Shown here: in pieces, positions 1 to 9,080 of the stretch
Layout: each line of letters starts with the position of its first letter
Numbering within the stretch: the stretch's first letter is position 1
Source: Prorocentrum cordatum
Taxonomy: Eukaryota > Sar > Dinophyceae > Prorocentrales > Prorocentraceae
NCBI GenBank assembly: GCA_963575745.1
Contig: CAUYUJ010003413.1
Coordinates: forward strand, 1 to 20,000
Length of the DNA stretch: 20,000 nt
Direction of reading: 5' to 3'
The notes under the pieces: model-generated
Told to the model about the DNA's origin: nothing
Seen by the model: the letters and a program-made list of their open reading frames with translations, nothing else
Databases searched by the model: none
Made by a program: the position numbers and the translations under genes

Positions 1-86
1 CCTCCTCTTCCTCCTCCTCCTCCTCCTCCTCCTCCTCCTCCTCCTTCTCCTCCTCCCCCTCCTCCCTCCTCCACCTCCTCCTCCTC
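1..86. repeat. CCT-rich microsatellite at the left edge
   Basis: Nearly pure CCT/CTT triplets run from the window edge to the point where the retrotransposon reading frame becomes recognisable. The tract may continue to the left. A complementary GGA tract lies on the other side of the element, at about 3897-4041. Simple-sequence expansion is the plain explanation. Confidence 0.9.
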
Positions 87-88
87 TT

Positions 89-1785
89 GTGGCGAGTTCG
101 AGGGGCAGCGGCTGGCAAAGCACGCGCGCCCTCCGCCGCAGCAGTGGGCCACCCGCGCACGCGCGCCAACCGCCGCCTGCACCCAACGGCTCCCTGCCGA
201 TGCCCCTGGACGCCTGCGAGGCGCAGCGTGCGGGTTGGGGCGCAATCTGGCTGGTGGACGACCCCATCCAGCAGGCCATGAGGCCCTGGCTGCACGACGC
301 CGTTGACGAGGACACAGCGCTGCCCCCCATCGTCGCCGACGACATCCGGGCGGCTGGCATGCGCTTCAAGACCCGCACGGGTCTGGGCATCGACATGGTG
401 AACCCCCGAGTGTATGGGCAGTCCAGCGTGGAGTGTCGGGAGTCGGTGGCGGGCCTCCTGAACGCCGTCGAGGCCAGCTTGGCGTGGCCTGAGCAGATCG
501 CGTTGCTCATATATTTCCTGATTCCCAAGCCAGAGGGAGGGCAGCGCGCTATTGCGAAGCTCCCGACGCCTGTCCGGCTGTGGGAGCGCATCCGCTACCC
601 GCAGATGGCAGCCTGGTACCGCTCAGCTGCGCGGGAGTACGACTGGGCGTGCGCAGGCGGCACCGCTGAGATGGCGGTGTGGGTACAGCTGCTGTAGGTG
701 GAGTCGCTCCCAACCACCGCTGGGCCGCGCGATCCAGGGCGCGCTGCTGTCTTGCTGGACCTTGTGAAGTGCTTTGAGCGTGTCCGGCTGCACCATGTGT
801 GGCGATGGGGACTCTATTGGCAGGTGCCTCCACGTCTCCTCCGCCTCCTGTGCGTCACATACTCCATGGCGCGGCGGATCCTCTACCTCGGCTCCATCAG
901 CACGGCGGTCGAGACCATCACAGCCATCGTCCCGGGTTCGGTCTTTGCTATCGCCGCCCTGCAAATGGTGCTGTTGCACCCGTGTGACCACGTCATCCGG
1001 CACTGGCCCGTCAAGCTGTGCAAGTACGTCGACGACCTCACCATCGCCCGGCAGGCCGAGTCGCGGGAGGTTGCGGACGACTTGGACGCTGCAGTGGAGT
1101 GGCTTTTCGGTTTCCTGGAGGACGACCTGCAGCTTGAGGTCAGCAAGGACGCTGGCGGGAAACAGGGGAAGTCCGTCGCCGTCGCGTCGAACCCTTGGCT
1201 CCGGGCTAAGCTGGAGGCCAAGATGGCTCGGCGTGGCATCCACTTCAGTTCGAGAGTGAAGAACCTGGGCGTCGAGATGCGGGGTGCTGGTGCCCGTGCG
1301 GTGGGCCGCGGTGTCCGCGCCAGCCGGTTCGCCAAGATGAGCGCTCGCATCGGCAAGGTCCTGCTTGCCCGGAGGCGCGGCGCGGCCGTTCGGAAGGTCA
1401 TCAAATGGGGCTTGAAGCCAGCAGCGATTTTCGGGCATCGCGCTCGCGGCCTTTGCCGCAGCCACGTGCGCTCCTTGCGCCGACTGGTGAGCCTGGGGCT
1501 GCCAGGGAGGCACCAGGGAAAGGACACCCTGCTGCGCCTCGCCTGTTGGGGGGAAGACCCGGCACCTGAGTGCATTGCGGCACCGATCGTGGCTTGGTCG
1601 AGCATGTCGTGGGACGGCCAGGTCGAGCCAGAGATGCTGCACGCTGCGTGGAAGCGCCAGCAGGCCTCCCTCGGCCTACACCCCCGCTGGCAGGCCGTGG
1701 ACGGCCCGGCAGGCTCCTGCGAGATGGAAGCCAGGGAGCTAGGCTGGACGTGGCCAGCGTGGCATACTTTCAAACTAGGGAAGGG
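89..1785 (+). pseudogene. Reverse transcriptase part of the LINE ORF (interrupted)
   Basis: In one frame (codons starting at positions 2 mod 3) I read the RT fingers motif LIPKPEGGQRAI followed by PVRLWERIRYPQMAAWY at about 515-620, then motif A LLDLVKCFERV with its Asp at 758-760, a motif-B-like stretch VPGSVFAIAALQ at about 930-965, and motif C YVDD at 1025-1036. The catalytic Asp residues are present, so the RT core is intact apart from an in-frame TAG at 695-697, between fingers and palm. A basic region (RRGAAVRKVIKWGLKP, about 1375-1420) follows and could be the thumb. Near 1775-1795 the sensible reading moves to the next frame. The start codon is unknown: residues encoded before about 200 look like translated repeat. 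Known family: RT of LINE elements, acting in target-primed reverse transcription. Confidence 0.85.
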
Positions 1786-3468
1786 CTGCGCCTTGACATC
1801 CGGCGGACGTGCCCCGCGGACGTGGCCGCCATGGCCAGGCGCGACGCTGAGGCTCGCACGTGGCGGCACTGGTCCCAGGCAGACGCCGAGCGGAGCGCCT
1901 TGGCACCGGGGCCTCTGCTCGAGCCGGTGCAGCGCTGGTTCCGACGACGCAAACGGGGGCCGGGGCTGGCCGCGGCCGCGCAGGCAGTGACCAGGGGTCT
2001 ATGGACCCAGGCGCGTGCCTTTCAACGAGGCGTGGCCGATCACCCTTATTGCCTGCTGTGCATGCAGGAGGGCGAGGAGATCGTGGGAGACGCCCGGCAT
2101 CGCCTCGGCATCTGCCGCTGCCTCTGGCAGGAACGCCAGGCCCTCCCAGCCACCTGGCAACATCAGATCGCGTCCTCGCGGAATCGCTGGCTGTGGGATC
2201 GAGGGCTGGCGCCAGACCCCTCGTAGCGCTACCCATTCCGAGCGCAGGAGGAGGACGCCCGATGGTTGCTGGGCGACGGCGCTCAGGCCCTATTCACGGG
2301 CGACGTTGCGTCCGATGGCAGCCGCATCGGGTCGTGGCGGGACTTGGGTCGCACCAGAGTGGCCGCCGCGCAGCTGGCTGATGATAGCCTCGATGTGGCA
2401 GCGGTAGCCTGGGGCCCGCTTCCGGTCGACCTGCCGGTGCAGCGCCGCATCGCTCGTGCCGAGTTGTTTGCTGTCCTCATGGTCCTCCGAGCGTGCCTGC
2501 CTCCTCTCAGGCTCCACGTGGATTGCGCTCTCATCCTGAAGGGGATCCATGCCGGACGTCGGTGGTGCACGTACTCCCGACGCTCCCATGCTGACGTACG
2601 GCGGCTCATATGGCATCACATTGACGAGATTGGTCTTGGGCCTGATGGCGTATCTCTCCACAAGGTCAAAGCGCACATGGCCAAATCCAGGATTGCCGAG
2701 GCGGATCCCGCCGCACAGCGCATTATGATTGCGAGCGGGCGCGCTGACACATGGGCCAAGGAGGGGGCCACGATCGGCGTCAATGAGCTCCTGCAGTACG
2801 TCGACCAGGCGGTGTCCGAGCAGGCGGCGCGGATCACGGGCGCCTTGGATCACATCGCGGGCCTCGCCGAAGCCGTGCTCGCCGGGCGTGCCGGTTGGCC
2901 TGATGTGGCCACTCCTCCGAAGGTGGAGCCGAGGGCGCCCAGTCGGCGGCCAGAGGCCCCTCAAGGGCGACGCCATCAGTGGGAGGCGAAACCTTTCGGT
3001 CAGCAGTGCGCTGCCTGCCGCCGAGTGGCGCGCACGGAGGGTCGAAGAGCGGCTCTCGACCGGGAGCCCTGCGCTGGCCATGCGGTTACGCGCCTGATGA
3101 TCGACGACCTCGGCCCGTACGTGACGGTCAAGGGCCACAGGCTGTGGCAAACCGGGGATTGCATCTGGTGCGCACGGTGCGGCAGCCACACCGATATGCG
3201 CATCAAGGGCTTGGCTGGCAGTTGCCGCGGCGGCATCGCCGCCTCGGCCCGCGGCACCGCCTTCCGCCGAGCCAATCTCGCGGCTGGGCGTGCCCCGCGG
3301 GCACGAGTCACAGCAGCAGCCATCGGCCGCCCCACCCGGCTCACTCTCCGGCAGTGGCTTGGGTGGAAGGGTTTGCTGGCTGCCGACGGGGGCGCAGACG
3401 CCGAGGCCGTCTGCGAGGCCTGGGCCGCTGACGCGGTTTTCGGCGACAGCTCCGAGGGGGAAGTCTGA
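1786..3468 (+). pseudogene. RNase H domain and Cys-rich tail of the LINE ORF (interrupted)
   Basis: After the frame change the reading continues as REGLRLDIRRTCPADVAAMA with codons at 1 mod 3, reaches TAG at 2224-2226, and continues open in the same frame to TGA at 3466. The RNase H pattern is visible: Asp 2302-2304 (FTGDVASDGS), Glu 2461-2463 (RAELFAVLMVL), Asp 2521-2523 (LHVDCALILKG), His 2674-2676 (KVKAHMA) and Asp 2746-2748 (GRADTWAKEGA). These match the D-E-D-H-D set of RNase H1-type domains that remove the RNA strand of the hybrid. A tail with QQCAACRR (3001-3024), CAGH and CIWCARCGSH (about 3162-3190) suggests zinc binding. The same-frame continuity across the TAG argues that the two parts are one protein broken by one codon. 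Confidence 0.8.
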
Positions 3469-3790
3469 CCGGGGGGGCGGTCAGCACGCTTTGAGCGACA
3501 CATTGTGCCCGCAGGGATCGCCAAACAAAAACCAATCCCTCCTCGCTCCTGGGTTCGGTTCAGACCGTGGCGCTCAAGGGAGGGAAACGGACGCCCTCGC
3601 ACACATGCGGGCTTTTTATTCTGTGCAGGGATCGGACAAACACGAACAGCGACAAGGAACTGACTCCTCGATCCCTCCCCCTCCCTTTCGTCCTCGCCCC
3701 TGTTCTCCTTCCTCCCTCCTCCCTGCCTCCTCTCCCCGCTCCTCGCTCCTCCCCTCCCCCGCGAGCCTGGACGGAAGGAGTGCGCGCGCC
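3469..3790. other. Non-genic 3' flank of the LINE, CT-rich
   Basis: No convincing gene. The stretch begins with a G run after the LINE stop and contains a C/T-rich tract at about 3664-3766. A GGTTCGGTTC string at about 3549 resembles half of a tRNA B box but has no tRNA around it. The first part may be the LINE 3' untranslated region; I see no poly-A end to fix its border. Confidence 0.5.
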
Positions 3791-3795
3791 CGCAG

Positions 3796-3858
3796 GATCG
3801 ACGACTTCCGCCCGCTGCTCGCCCGCTACCCGCTGATCGCCGAGATGCTGGCGGGGGG
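3796..3858 (+). other. Exon-like fragment behind a polypyrimidine tract
   Basis: A pyrimidine-rich tract followed by CCCGCAG (3'-splice-site-like, AG at 3794-3795) leads into a stretch reading IDDFRPLLARYPLIAEMLAG with a high-GC3 codon pattern. The reading then runs directly into a GGA microsatellite coding only Glu and Gly. It looks like a piece of a real exon, but I find no partner exon and no recognisable family. It may be a captured or decayed exon. Confidence 0.25.
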
Positions 3859-4041
3859 GGGGGGCAGGGGGAGGGGGACGGGGCGGGGTGAAGAGGTGGA
3901 GGAGGAGGATGAGGAGGAGGAGGAGGAGGAGGAGGAGGAGGAGAAAGGGGAGGAGGAGGAGGAGGAAGAGGGCTGAGCAGGGAGGAGGAGGAGGAGGAGG
4001 AGGAGGAGGAGGAGGAGGAGGAGGAGGAGGAGGGTGGAGGA
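3859..4041. repeat. G-run and GGA/GAG microsatellite
   Basis: A G-rich run (3852-3890) passes into long GGA/GAG triplet tracts with a short unique spacer around 3965-3980. On the other strand this is a CCT tract like the one at 1-86 and the one at about 17624-17685. The Glu-, Arg- or Pro-rich open frames here are products of the repeat. Confidence 0.9.
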
Positions 4042-4255
4042 GGAGGAGGCGGGGGAATACGACTGGGAATGGGGCTTGGAGTTTGCACAGAAACAGAAAC
4101 AGGAATAGGAGTTCGAGCAGGAATGATAATCTTATTCTGAACAATGCTAGGAATAGGAATGATACTAGGAATGGGGAGTCTGAATAGGAATGGGAATGGG
4201 AATGGGAATCGGCGGAGGAATACGAATAGGAATAGGAATAGGAGGAGGAAGAGCA
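4042..4255. repeat. GGAAT(A/G)-type degenerate microsatellite
   Basis: Short units of the form GGAATA or GGAATG recur irregularly, densest at 4140-4250 (for example AATGGGAATGGGAATGGG and AATAGGAATAGGAATAGG). They adjoin the GGA tract and probably derive from it by drift. No gene is supported. Confidence 0.8.
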
Positions 4256-4755
4256 AGATGACGGTGTCACGTCAGGGCGGAATACCCAAGAGGCCGTTGA
4301 CGAATTGCCTTCTCAGTAGCACTCAGCACCTCGGAAAACAATCTCCGAATAATGCGAGCAAAGTGTGTCTGCCTGGTATCATTGAGGACCTTGTGACACG
4401 CCTGCTTGAGATAATTCCAGAGATTAGCCGACAAAAGAAGCCGCGCGTCCCATAATCAGAAGCCAATACCGTGATGATGCATTAGATTATGTGACCCGTG
4501 AGCCCACCTCGTAGCGATGTGCAGTCTGATCCCTCAGACTGGCGTGAGACCCGACAGGCAACGCAGATTAAAGGGTGACAGGCCGTGGCAAGCCACTCCT
4601 TGGAGGTGGTGAGGGTCGTATAGTTTTTACAACGAGTGCACTAACGCGCACTTTCATTGGGACCGCTGGCGGTGCTGAAACGTGTTGGATTGAACTAAGG
4701 AGGCGGGGGGGGGGGCGAAGAAGCAACAGCCACTACATCAGAAGCAGCGCGCCTC
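4256..4755. other. Lower-GC stretch without a recognised gene
   Basis: Base composition is visibly less GC-rich than the rest. The best open reading is on the minus strand, 4452 down to 4267, 61 residues beginning WDARLLLSANLWNYLKQACH and lacking a Met start. It has a natural amino-acid mix but is short enough to be chance. Near 4560-4740 I see only a G run (4707-4717) and no gene. Confidence 0.3.
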
Positions 4756-4822
4756 CTTTTCCGCAGCGGCTGCCTCCTATTCGGAAGTCGTTGTCGGCCT
4801 GCTTTTCCGCAGCGGCTGCCTC
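4756..4822. repeat. Pair of identical 21-base direct repeats, 46 bases apart
   Basis: Positions 4756-4776 and 4802-4822 are identical over 21 bases (CTTTTCCGCAGCGG then CTGCCTC). The spacer is unique. Origin unknown: a local duplication or part of a dispersed repeat. Confidence 0.85.
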
Positions 4823-4879
4823 GAAAATGGCACGAAGCAGCCGCCTTCGAACAAGTCCAGCCTTCCGTTCAATATCGTG

Positions 4880-5082
4880 ATGGCTCGCCAGTGCATCGAC
4901 TCGATGCCTCCCAGCTGCGCCATCTGCCAGCGCGTCAGCAACTGTGTTGCCAAGCAGCATCCACTTGTGGATACGCCTCCTGGCAGCTTCCTATAGGGTC
5001 AAGTGGGATGGCACCTGCAAGACCACGAAGTCTGATGGGGACGTCAACTTCGTGGATCCCCTCGGATGTCTTGTACCTGCGC
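4880..5082 (+). pseudogene. Broken coding fragment with paired Cys residues
   Basis: From ATG 4880 the frame reads MARQCIDSMPPSCAICQRV and on to TPPGSF, ending at TAG 4994-4996. Moving one base forward at the CC before that stop lets the sense continue as YRVKWDGTCKTTKSDGDV, then NFVDPLGCLVPAPE in the next frame to about 5082. The join is smooth, so a one-base insertion near 4990 in a single domain is the simplest reading. The spaced Cys residues (CAIC, then further Cys) suggest a small zinc-binding fold, but I do not recognise the family. The fragment ends where an introner-like sequence begins, so it may be an old exon next to an introner. Confidence 0.4.
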
Positions 5083-5206
5083 CAGAAGCCCCCCCCAACT
5101 GGGCGGCGCCTCCGGCGCCGCCCGCCGCCCCCCAGCGCGTTTCGCGCGCTAGTGCAGGGGTGCCCAGCGCCGACCCAAGAAATTCCCGTGGACCTCCGAA
5201 CGACTA
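5083..5206. mobile_element. Partial introner copy (GGCGCTCC/TTTCTTGG terminal-repeat family)
   Basis: The core GGCGGCGCCTCCGGCGCCGC (about 5102-5122) is the same as in the intron at 17082-17302. On its right, CCCAGCGCCGACCCAAGAAA then TTCCCG (about 5163-5188) is the reverse complement of the left terminal repeats at about 17805-17830 and 19935-19970 (TTTCTTGGGTC then CGCGCTGGGC). The left terminal repeat is missing or too decayed to see. A small palindrome AGCGCGTTTCGCGCGCT lies inside. This copy is outside any gene I can confirm. Confidence 0.65.
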
Positions 5207-5563
5207 CGCTTGTGTTGTTGCTTGCTGTTCTCGCATGGAGGAGGAGGGGGGGGGGAGGGGGGAGTGCACACCTCGGTGGATCGCATCCGACAGAGGCTTG
5301 GCGGATGATGGGGAGCGTCTTCGGGGAGCGAGAACAGCGGGGGCCGTTACTTTTTCCTGCCGGGCAGCACTTCAGAACAGCTTCGATTGCATCCCGTGTC
5401 GGACTGCACTGGGCAGAGGGTTGGCGGCTGACGGGCCGCGCGCTTTTAGACTCGAGGCGTCGCGGGGTGGGCGTCTCTGCTTGGCTCGGAGGGCGATCTT
5501 TATGCACAGGGGAGGCCTAGGAGGGGAACGGCTCGGGATCGTTGGCCGCTCCTGACCTGGCGG
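5207..5563. other. Non-genic stretch with G run and dispersed short repeat
   Basis: No convincing gene. It holds a G-rich run (5237-5266) and copies of a short motif close to GGCGGATGACGGGAAG: a diverged one at 5300-5315 and a good one at 5559-5574. The same motif recurs twice at 13381-13421. Function unknown. Confidence 0.4.
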
Positions 5564-6811
5564 ATGACAGGAAGCGCGCTCAGAAGGCTTTGGTTCGAGC
5601 GCTTTCAGGCGACACTCAGGATCCCGCGGGGTCGCAGGCCCCCGCGCAGCATGAGCAGTGAGCGATGGCAACATCAAGTGTCTCACGTCTCGTTGTGCTC
5701 GCCCTCGCCTATCGTCGCGCTGGGGAGCCGAGCGCTGGGGGGCGGCACGATCTCCTGGAGTATCGAGGATTTCAAGAACATCGAGACGAGTTCGTGCACA
5801 CCACCAAGTGTCTTCGCACCATTCTCGCCAGAGGGCGGATCCGGTTCAAGGGCGACCTGTGTGAGGGGCAGGACGCAGTGGCGACGCAATGTAGACCTGG
5901 ATCCACGTAGTGGTGTCGTCCTCTTCCGTCACTTTGTCTCAAGCAGCCCCACTAAAGCCCGAAGCGTCTTGTCGTTCAAAGTTTGGTCCTACAGCGCGGA
6001 GGCGCTCCTCATTCCAGGACGTTTCGACGGAGCTTTCCGAAGTGCTCTCGCTGCTCGGGTCGACGCGCTGGCCCTCCTGGACTCGACGCTGTCCATTGAG
6101 CAGCAGTGGGAGATCGAACACCTCATCTTCGTGCCATCGCCCCGCCCATCTCGCTTTCGCGAGGACTGTCTTGTTATCGCTGTGCCTAGCAGAGGTGCGC
6201 TTCGGCACGATATCAAAGTTTATCTCAGATGGCAGTTGGGGAGACGTGAGGGCCGCCCTATCGATGCCAAGTTCCTCTTCGAGTCTTTCGTGGCAGCTCT
6301 ATCGGTTTCTACGTGCCAGGTGGCCACGCTCCTGCTGTTAGCCCTCGAAGTTTCCTCGATGATTACGCACACGTGCGACAAGGACGAGTTCCTTTTTGCC
6401 GTCAGCAGGACGAGAAGCCTCACTTCTTCGCGATGTTCAGCGATGCTCGTCCCCGCCAGCAATGGCGCTATGGCTCAGTCCCCCTCCGAAGGTGGCCTGG
6501 CCGGCATACGCAGCAGCCGTATATTCGACTGGACACACAAGGCCGACGGCAACACGAAGCACTCACACTGCACGGCCTTGTGGCTTTCAACACCTTCGGA
6601 TACTTTCATGGGCTGGGTACCACATGGCGCAGCCCCGACGACCAAGGGGAGGGGGGATCGATTCCATTGCCCCTGCCAACGGTGCCGACGGCGGACCACG
6701 CATGGATGGTGCATGGGAAGCCCTGGCTCGCAAGCAGGCGCCGTTGCTGTGCATCGGCGCCACATTCGGACCGAGGTGCAAAATCGAGGTCGGTTCGTGA
6801 GGGTACCCTGA
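5564..6811 (+). CDS. Hypothetical protein, 415 residues, unrecognised
   Basis: An ATG-started frame runs 415 codons without a stop in sequence where about 1 codon in 28 would be a stop by chance, so a random origin is unlikely. In a sampled segment (6041-6200) the three codon positions have high, low, high GC, as expected for coding in this frame, although an antisense frame in the same phase would show the same pattern. The middle reads like folded protein (GRFDGAFRSALAARVDALAL, then IEQQWEIEHLIFV, and KFLFESFVAALSVS). The C-terminal part, from about residue 300, is Cys/Arg-rich and less convincing; another frame there (6313-6906) is also open. The true end or an intron could therefore lie near 6400. 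No family recognised. The start overlaps the dispersed GGCGGATGAC repeat, so the first codons may not be used. Confidence 0.4.
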   Translation: MTGSALRRLWFERFQATLRIPRGRRPPRSMSSERWQHQVSHVSLCSPSPIVALGSRALGGGTISWSIEDFKNIETSSCTPPSVFAPFSPEGGSGSRATCVRGRTQWRRNVDLDPRSGVVLFRHFVSSSPTKARSVLSFKVWSYSAEALLIPGRFDGAFRSALAARVDALALLDSTLSIEQQWEIEHLIFVPSPRPSRFREDCLVIAVPSRGALRHDIKVYLRWQLGRREGRPIDAKFLFESFVAALSVSTCQVATLLLLALEVSSMITHTCDKDEFLFAVSRTRSLTSSRCSAMLVPASNGAMAQSPSEGGLAGIRSSRIFDWTHKADGNTKHSHCTALWLSTPSDTFMGWVPHGAAPTTKGRGDRFHCPCQRCRRRTTHGWCMGSPGSQAGAVAVHRRHIRTEVQNRGRFVRVP

Positions 6812-7282
6812 TGTTCTTCGCGCTTGCTGGGTGTCCTGGTGCATCCTGGGGGAGGGCGCCCTCGAATGTTCTTCCACTCGGCCCGCGGAGGGCCCCAGGT
6901 TCTTGAAGCGTGCTCGTCTGTCCCATGGGTCCGGCCGCGCTGCGTCGGAGCTGCGGCGCCTGGCGGGGCTGCCGTGGCGGAGTGGGTTGGCTGACCGACG
7001 GGCCCCCGTGTTGCGCTTCCGCTTGGGGCGGGGAAGACGACGCCCCAGTCCTCCCGCCTGGATTTCAAGGGCTTTCTGGAGGTCGGACGAGGCGCCTGCC
7101 CTCGCTTGCCCGCGGTGACCGCGGGCCCCTGACGCCACGGGTGGTGCGCCCAGCGGCGTGCTCAGACGCCCCAGTCGCGTGGCGTTTTTTTTTCCGTTGG
7201 TTTCATCTTTCGGAGCAGTTGGTGGGCTCCCTTTGCCGGTGGGCCCCGGTCGGCGCGCGCGCTCCCGCGCGGGTTTCCTCTT
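6812..7282. other. No confirmed gene
   Basis: Frames on both strands are open but Pro/Arg/Gly-rich and look like GC-driven shadows. A 17-base inverted repeat CCCGCGGTGACCGCGGG sits at 7109-7125, and a T run at 7185-7193. Nothing else stands out. Confidence 0.35.
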
Positions 7283-7653
7283 GCAGACGAGAGCCACTCT
7301 CCTGGGCGCGGTTGGCGGGCGAGGCCGCGAGAGCCAAGGGAAAAGCAGCGGACGAGAAGGAGGACTCGGCCGACGAGATGGCCTCCATGAAGGAGTCGTC
7401 CCTTGCCGCCTGGGGCTTTATGACTGCATGCCAGAAGGTCGAGAAGCAGGGCCCTGTCCGATGGATCCTGGCGGCAGATCGGCGCCGCCAGGTGAACGAG
7501 GCCATTCGCCCTCCGAGGCTCGCCTTGACGCGGCAGGTGCAAGTGGGGCCCACGATCGTCGATGACCGCGCCTCCCGCTCCATGGCCGATCGTTAGGCTA
7601 AGGAGCTTGCCTTCGAACCACAGGCGACGGGCATTGCGAATGTAATGAAGTAG
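7283..7653 (+). pseudogene. Exon-like charged coding fragment, possibly broken by TAG
   Basis: TTTCCTCTTGCAG at 7274-7286 looks like a 3' splice site. It is followed by a frame reading ADEKEDSADEMASMKESSLA, then WGFMTACQKVEKQGPVRWIL, ending at TAG 7594-7596. In the same frame the sequence goes on as AKELAFEPQATGIANVMK to a second TAG at 7651-7653. The composition is that of a soluble, helical, charged protein. I do not recognise the family; the IANVM string faintly recalls octotricopeptide-type repeats, but one string is not evidence. It may be an exon of a gene whose other exons I cannot place, or a gene fragment. Confidence 0.35.
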
Positions 7654-8036
7654 TGGGACTGAGGCAGTTGATCGGCGGTGGTCAGCGCTGGGCACCTGCC
7701 AAGTCCTCGAGGATTCCGCGCCTCGCGATTGCGCCGCAATCAGTGTTGGCTAACCACCAGCTTCGCGGCCAGAGGTCTGGAAGTTGACGTGCGAAGCGCA
7801 CCGCCAGAGTGTGACAGCCTCGCGCGTTGCGTCCTGTACGTGCGCGCGCAGACCTCCCTGTGCGGCAGGTCAAACGAAAGCTCCTGAGACCTCTGAGTTC
7901 GGGGTTGCGGTACAACAGAAAAAAAACGCTGATTGTCGAAGGGTCACGCGATGGGCGCTGCTGTTGGCCTGGGGTGAGATTCGTAACGCTTCGTAACGGC
8001 GGATTCGCGCTTTCCAACACCGATCTGAACGCCCCC
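7654..8036. other. Leader region before the zinc-ribbon gene
   Basis: No gene seen. The frame of the following gene is open upstream to about 7827, but those codons read as low-information Arg/Leu text. An A run (7919-7926) and a close repeat TTCGTAACG (twice at about 7980-7997) are present. In dinoflagellates a trans-spliced leader acceptor (an AG) would be expected here; I cannot say which AG is used. Confidence 0.4.
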
Positions 8037-9080
8037 ATGCCGTCCGCCCCCGCCCCAGGTACCAAGCAGGATCCCCCTCGCATCCTCGACGACAGGCTGC
8101 TGGATGAGCAGAAGCATGGCAGGTTCAAGTGCGACAGATGTGGCAAGGATCAGCTACGCTCCACAGACGGTACATGGATCTCGGACGATACTCGCCTGAT
8201 GGTAGCGCAGAACCGGCCCCAGGCCTACCTCGACGGTGCAAACCTGGGATGGCACTGCGAGTTCTGCTGGATTCGACACCTGGAGGACAAGGGCATCCCA
8301 GCACCAACCGGTGCAACAGTCGCGGAAAAGGTCAAGGAGTACGAGCTCTGGAGGATCGGTGGCGCAAGTGACCAGAAGGCGAGTTCCCTCCCCTCCCTGG
8401 GTCATCTCCCACCTGGCTTTGGATGCAGCCCCCAAGCGGACACGAGGACACTGGCGGATCTCATCATGACGCCGGCGGGCATGCACAACCCAAAGCGCGC
8501 CAACACCACTATTCCCATCCTGCGGGTCAGGGATGAGCGATTCGGCTTCAAAGCTGCGGAGAACAAGGTCTACTCTGCTCGGTGCGACACATGCCCCCCA
8601 GGGGCACCGCTCCTAGTCTGGAAAACCGGAGCACCTCCCCTGGGATGCTTCATATGGAAGCCAGAAGAAGGAGTGGGTGTGCCCGAGCAAGCAGGGCTGC
8701 CTCCCATTGAGCGGCGGGCCATAGCCTGGTGGGAGCGCGACTGGAACGCCACGTGGCGCTGCCGGCGCTGCCTGGTCCCCATCTGGAACATCGGGCCCGC
8801 GACTCTGGACCGAATCATTGGGAGAGACTACAGGGCACTGTGCCCAGCCGAGGCCCCTGTCCTGCCAACGCTCAATAGCCAGATCGCAGCGGAGGCCCCA
8901 GTGGACATTCTCCGCGCCCTTCCCTGGATGGGCGCTGACGCCAAGGCCGCAGATCGCTTCACCAAGACAGGAGCGGCAAACCTCCCTGGGTCCAACGCCT
9001 CGGGAACAGCCGCCCCCGTGGCCGAGCAGGCCCCCAGGGCTCTCCCGCAGCTCATGGAGCTCCTGCCATCTCCTGCCTGA
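8037..9080 (+). CDS. Unrecognised protein with two paired CxxC zinc-ribbon modules (first frame)
   Basis: From ATG 8037 (MPSAPAPGTKQDPPRILDD) the frame is clearly coding to TGA 9078-9080. The first module has CDRC (Cys codons at 8130 and 8139) and HCEFC (8256 and 8265). The second has CDTC (8583 and 8592) and CRRC (8760 and 8769). Each pair of CxxC knuckles could hold one zinc ion. The first module lies at about residues 30-80 and the second at about 180-245. The stop is followed one base later by a frame that carries on as convincing protein for another 540 codons, without its own ATG nearby. The two parts therefore probably belong to one protein, joined by a frameshift (mutation, sequencing error or programmed). 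Upstream ATG 7827 is in frame but I prefer 8037. No family recognised; a mobile-element or nucleic-acid-binding role is a guess. Confidence 0.65.
   Translation: MPSAPAPGTKQDPPRILDDRLLDEQKHGRFKCDRCGKDQLRSTDGTWISDDTRLMVAQNRPQAYLDGANLGWHCEFCWIRHLEDKGIPAPTGATVAEKVKEYELWRIGGASDQKASSLPSLGHLPPGFGCSPQADTRTLADLIMTPAGMHNPKRANTTIPILRVRDERFGFKAAENKVYSARCDTCPPGAPLLVWKTGAPPLGCFIWKPEEGVGVPEQAGLPPIERRAIAWWERDWNATWRCRRCLVPIWNIGPATLDRIIGRDYRALCPAEAPVLPTLNSQIAAEAPVDILRALPWMGADAKAADRFTKTGAANLPGSNASGTAAPVAEQAPRALPQLMELLPSPA

Larger units (their letters stand above)
89..3468 (+). mobile_element. Degenerate non-LTR (LINE-type) retrotransposon with RT and RNase H
   Basis: One element can be followed across the whole stretch by conserved motifs in order: RT fingers, RT palm, a thumb-like basic region, RNase H, and a Cys-rich tail. 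The layout RT then RNase H, without protease or integrase, fits a LINE rather than an LTR element. No apurinic-type endonuclease is visible; it would lie left of 89, so the copy is either 5'-truncated at the CCT tract or continues outside the window. The frame is interrupted by TAG at 695-697, a frame change near 1775-1795 and TAG at 2224-2226, and ends at TGA 3466-3468. This copy is therefore probably dead unless the stops are read through. I see no clear poly-A tail or target-site duplication. Confidence 0.85.

Noticed and set aside
3540-3565. tRNA B-box-like GGTTCGGTTC
   Set aside because: No acceptor, anticodon or A-box arms can be folded around it.
3000-4256. Minus-strand Pro/Ser-rich open frame
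   Set aside because: Made mostly from translated GGA microsatellite and the antisense of the LINE tail.
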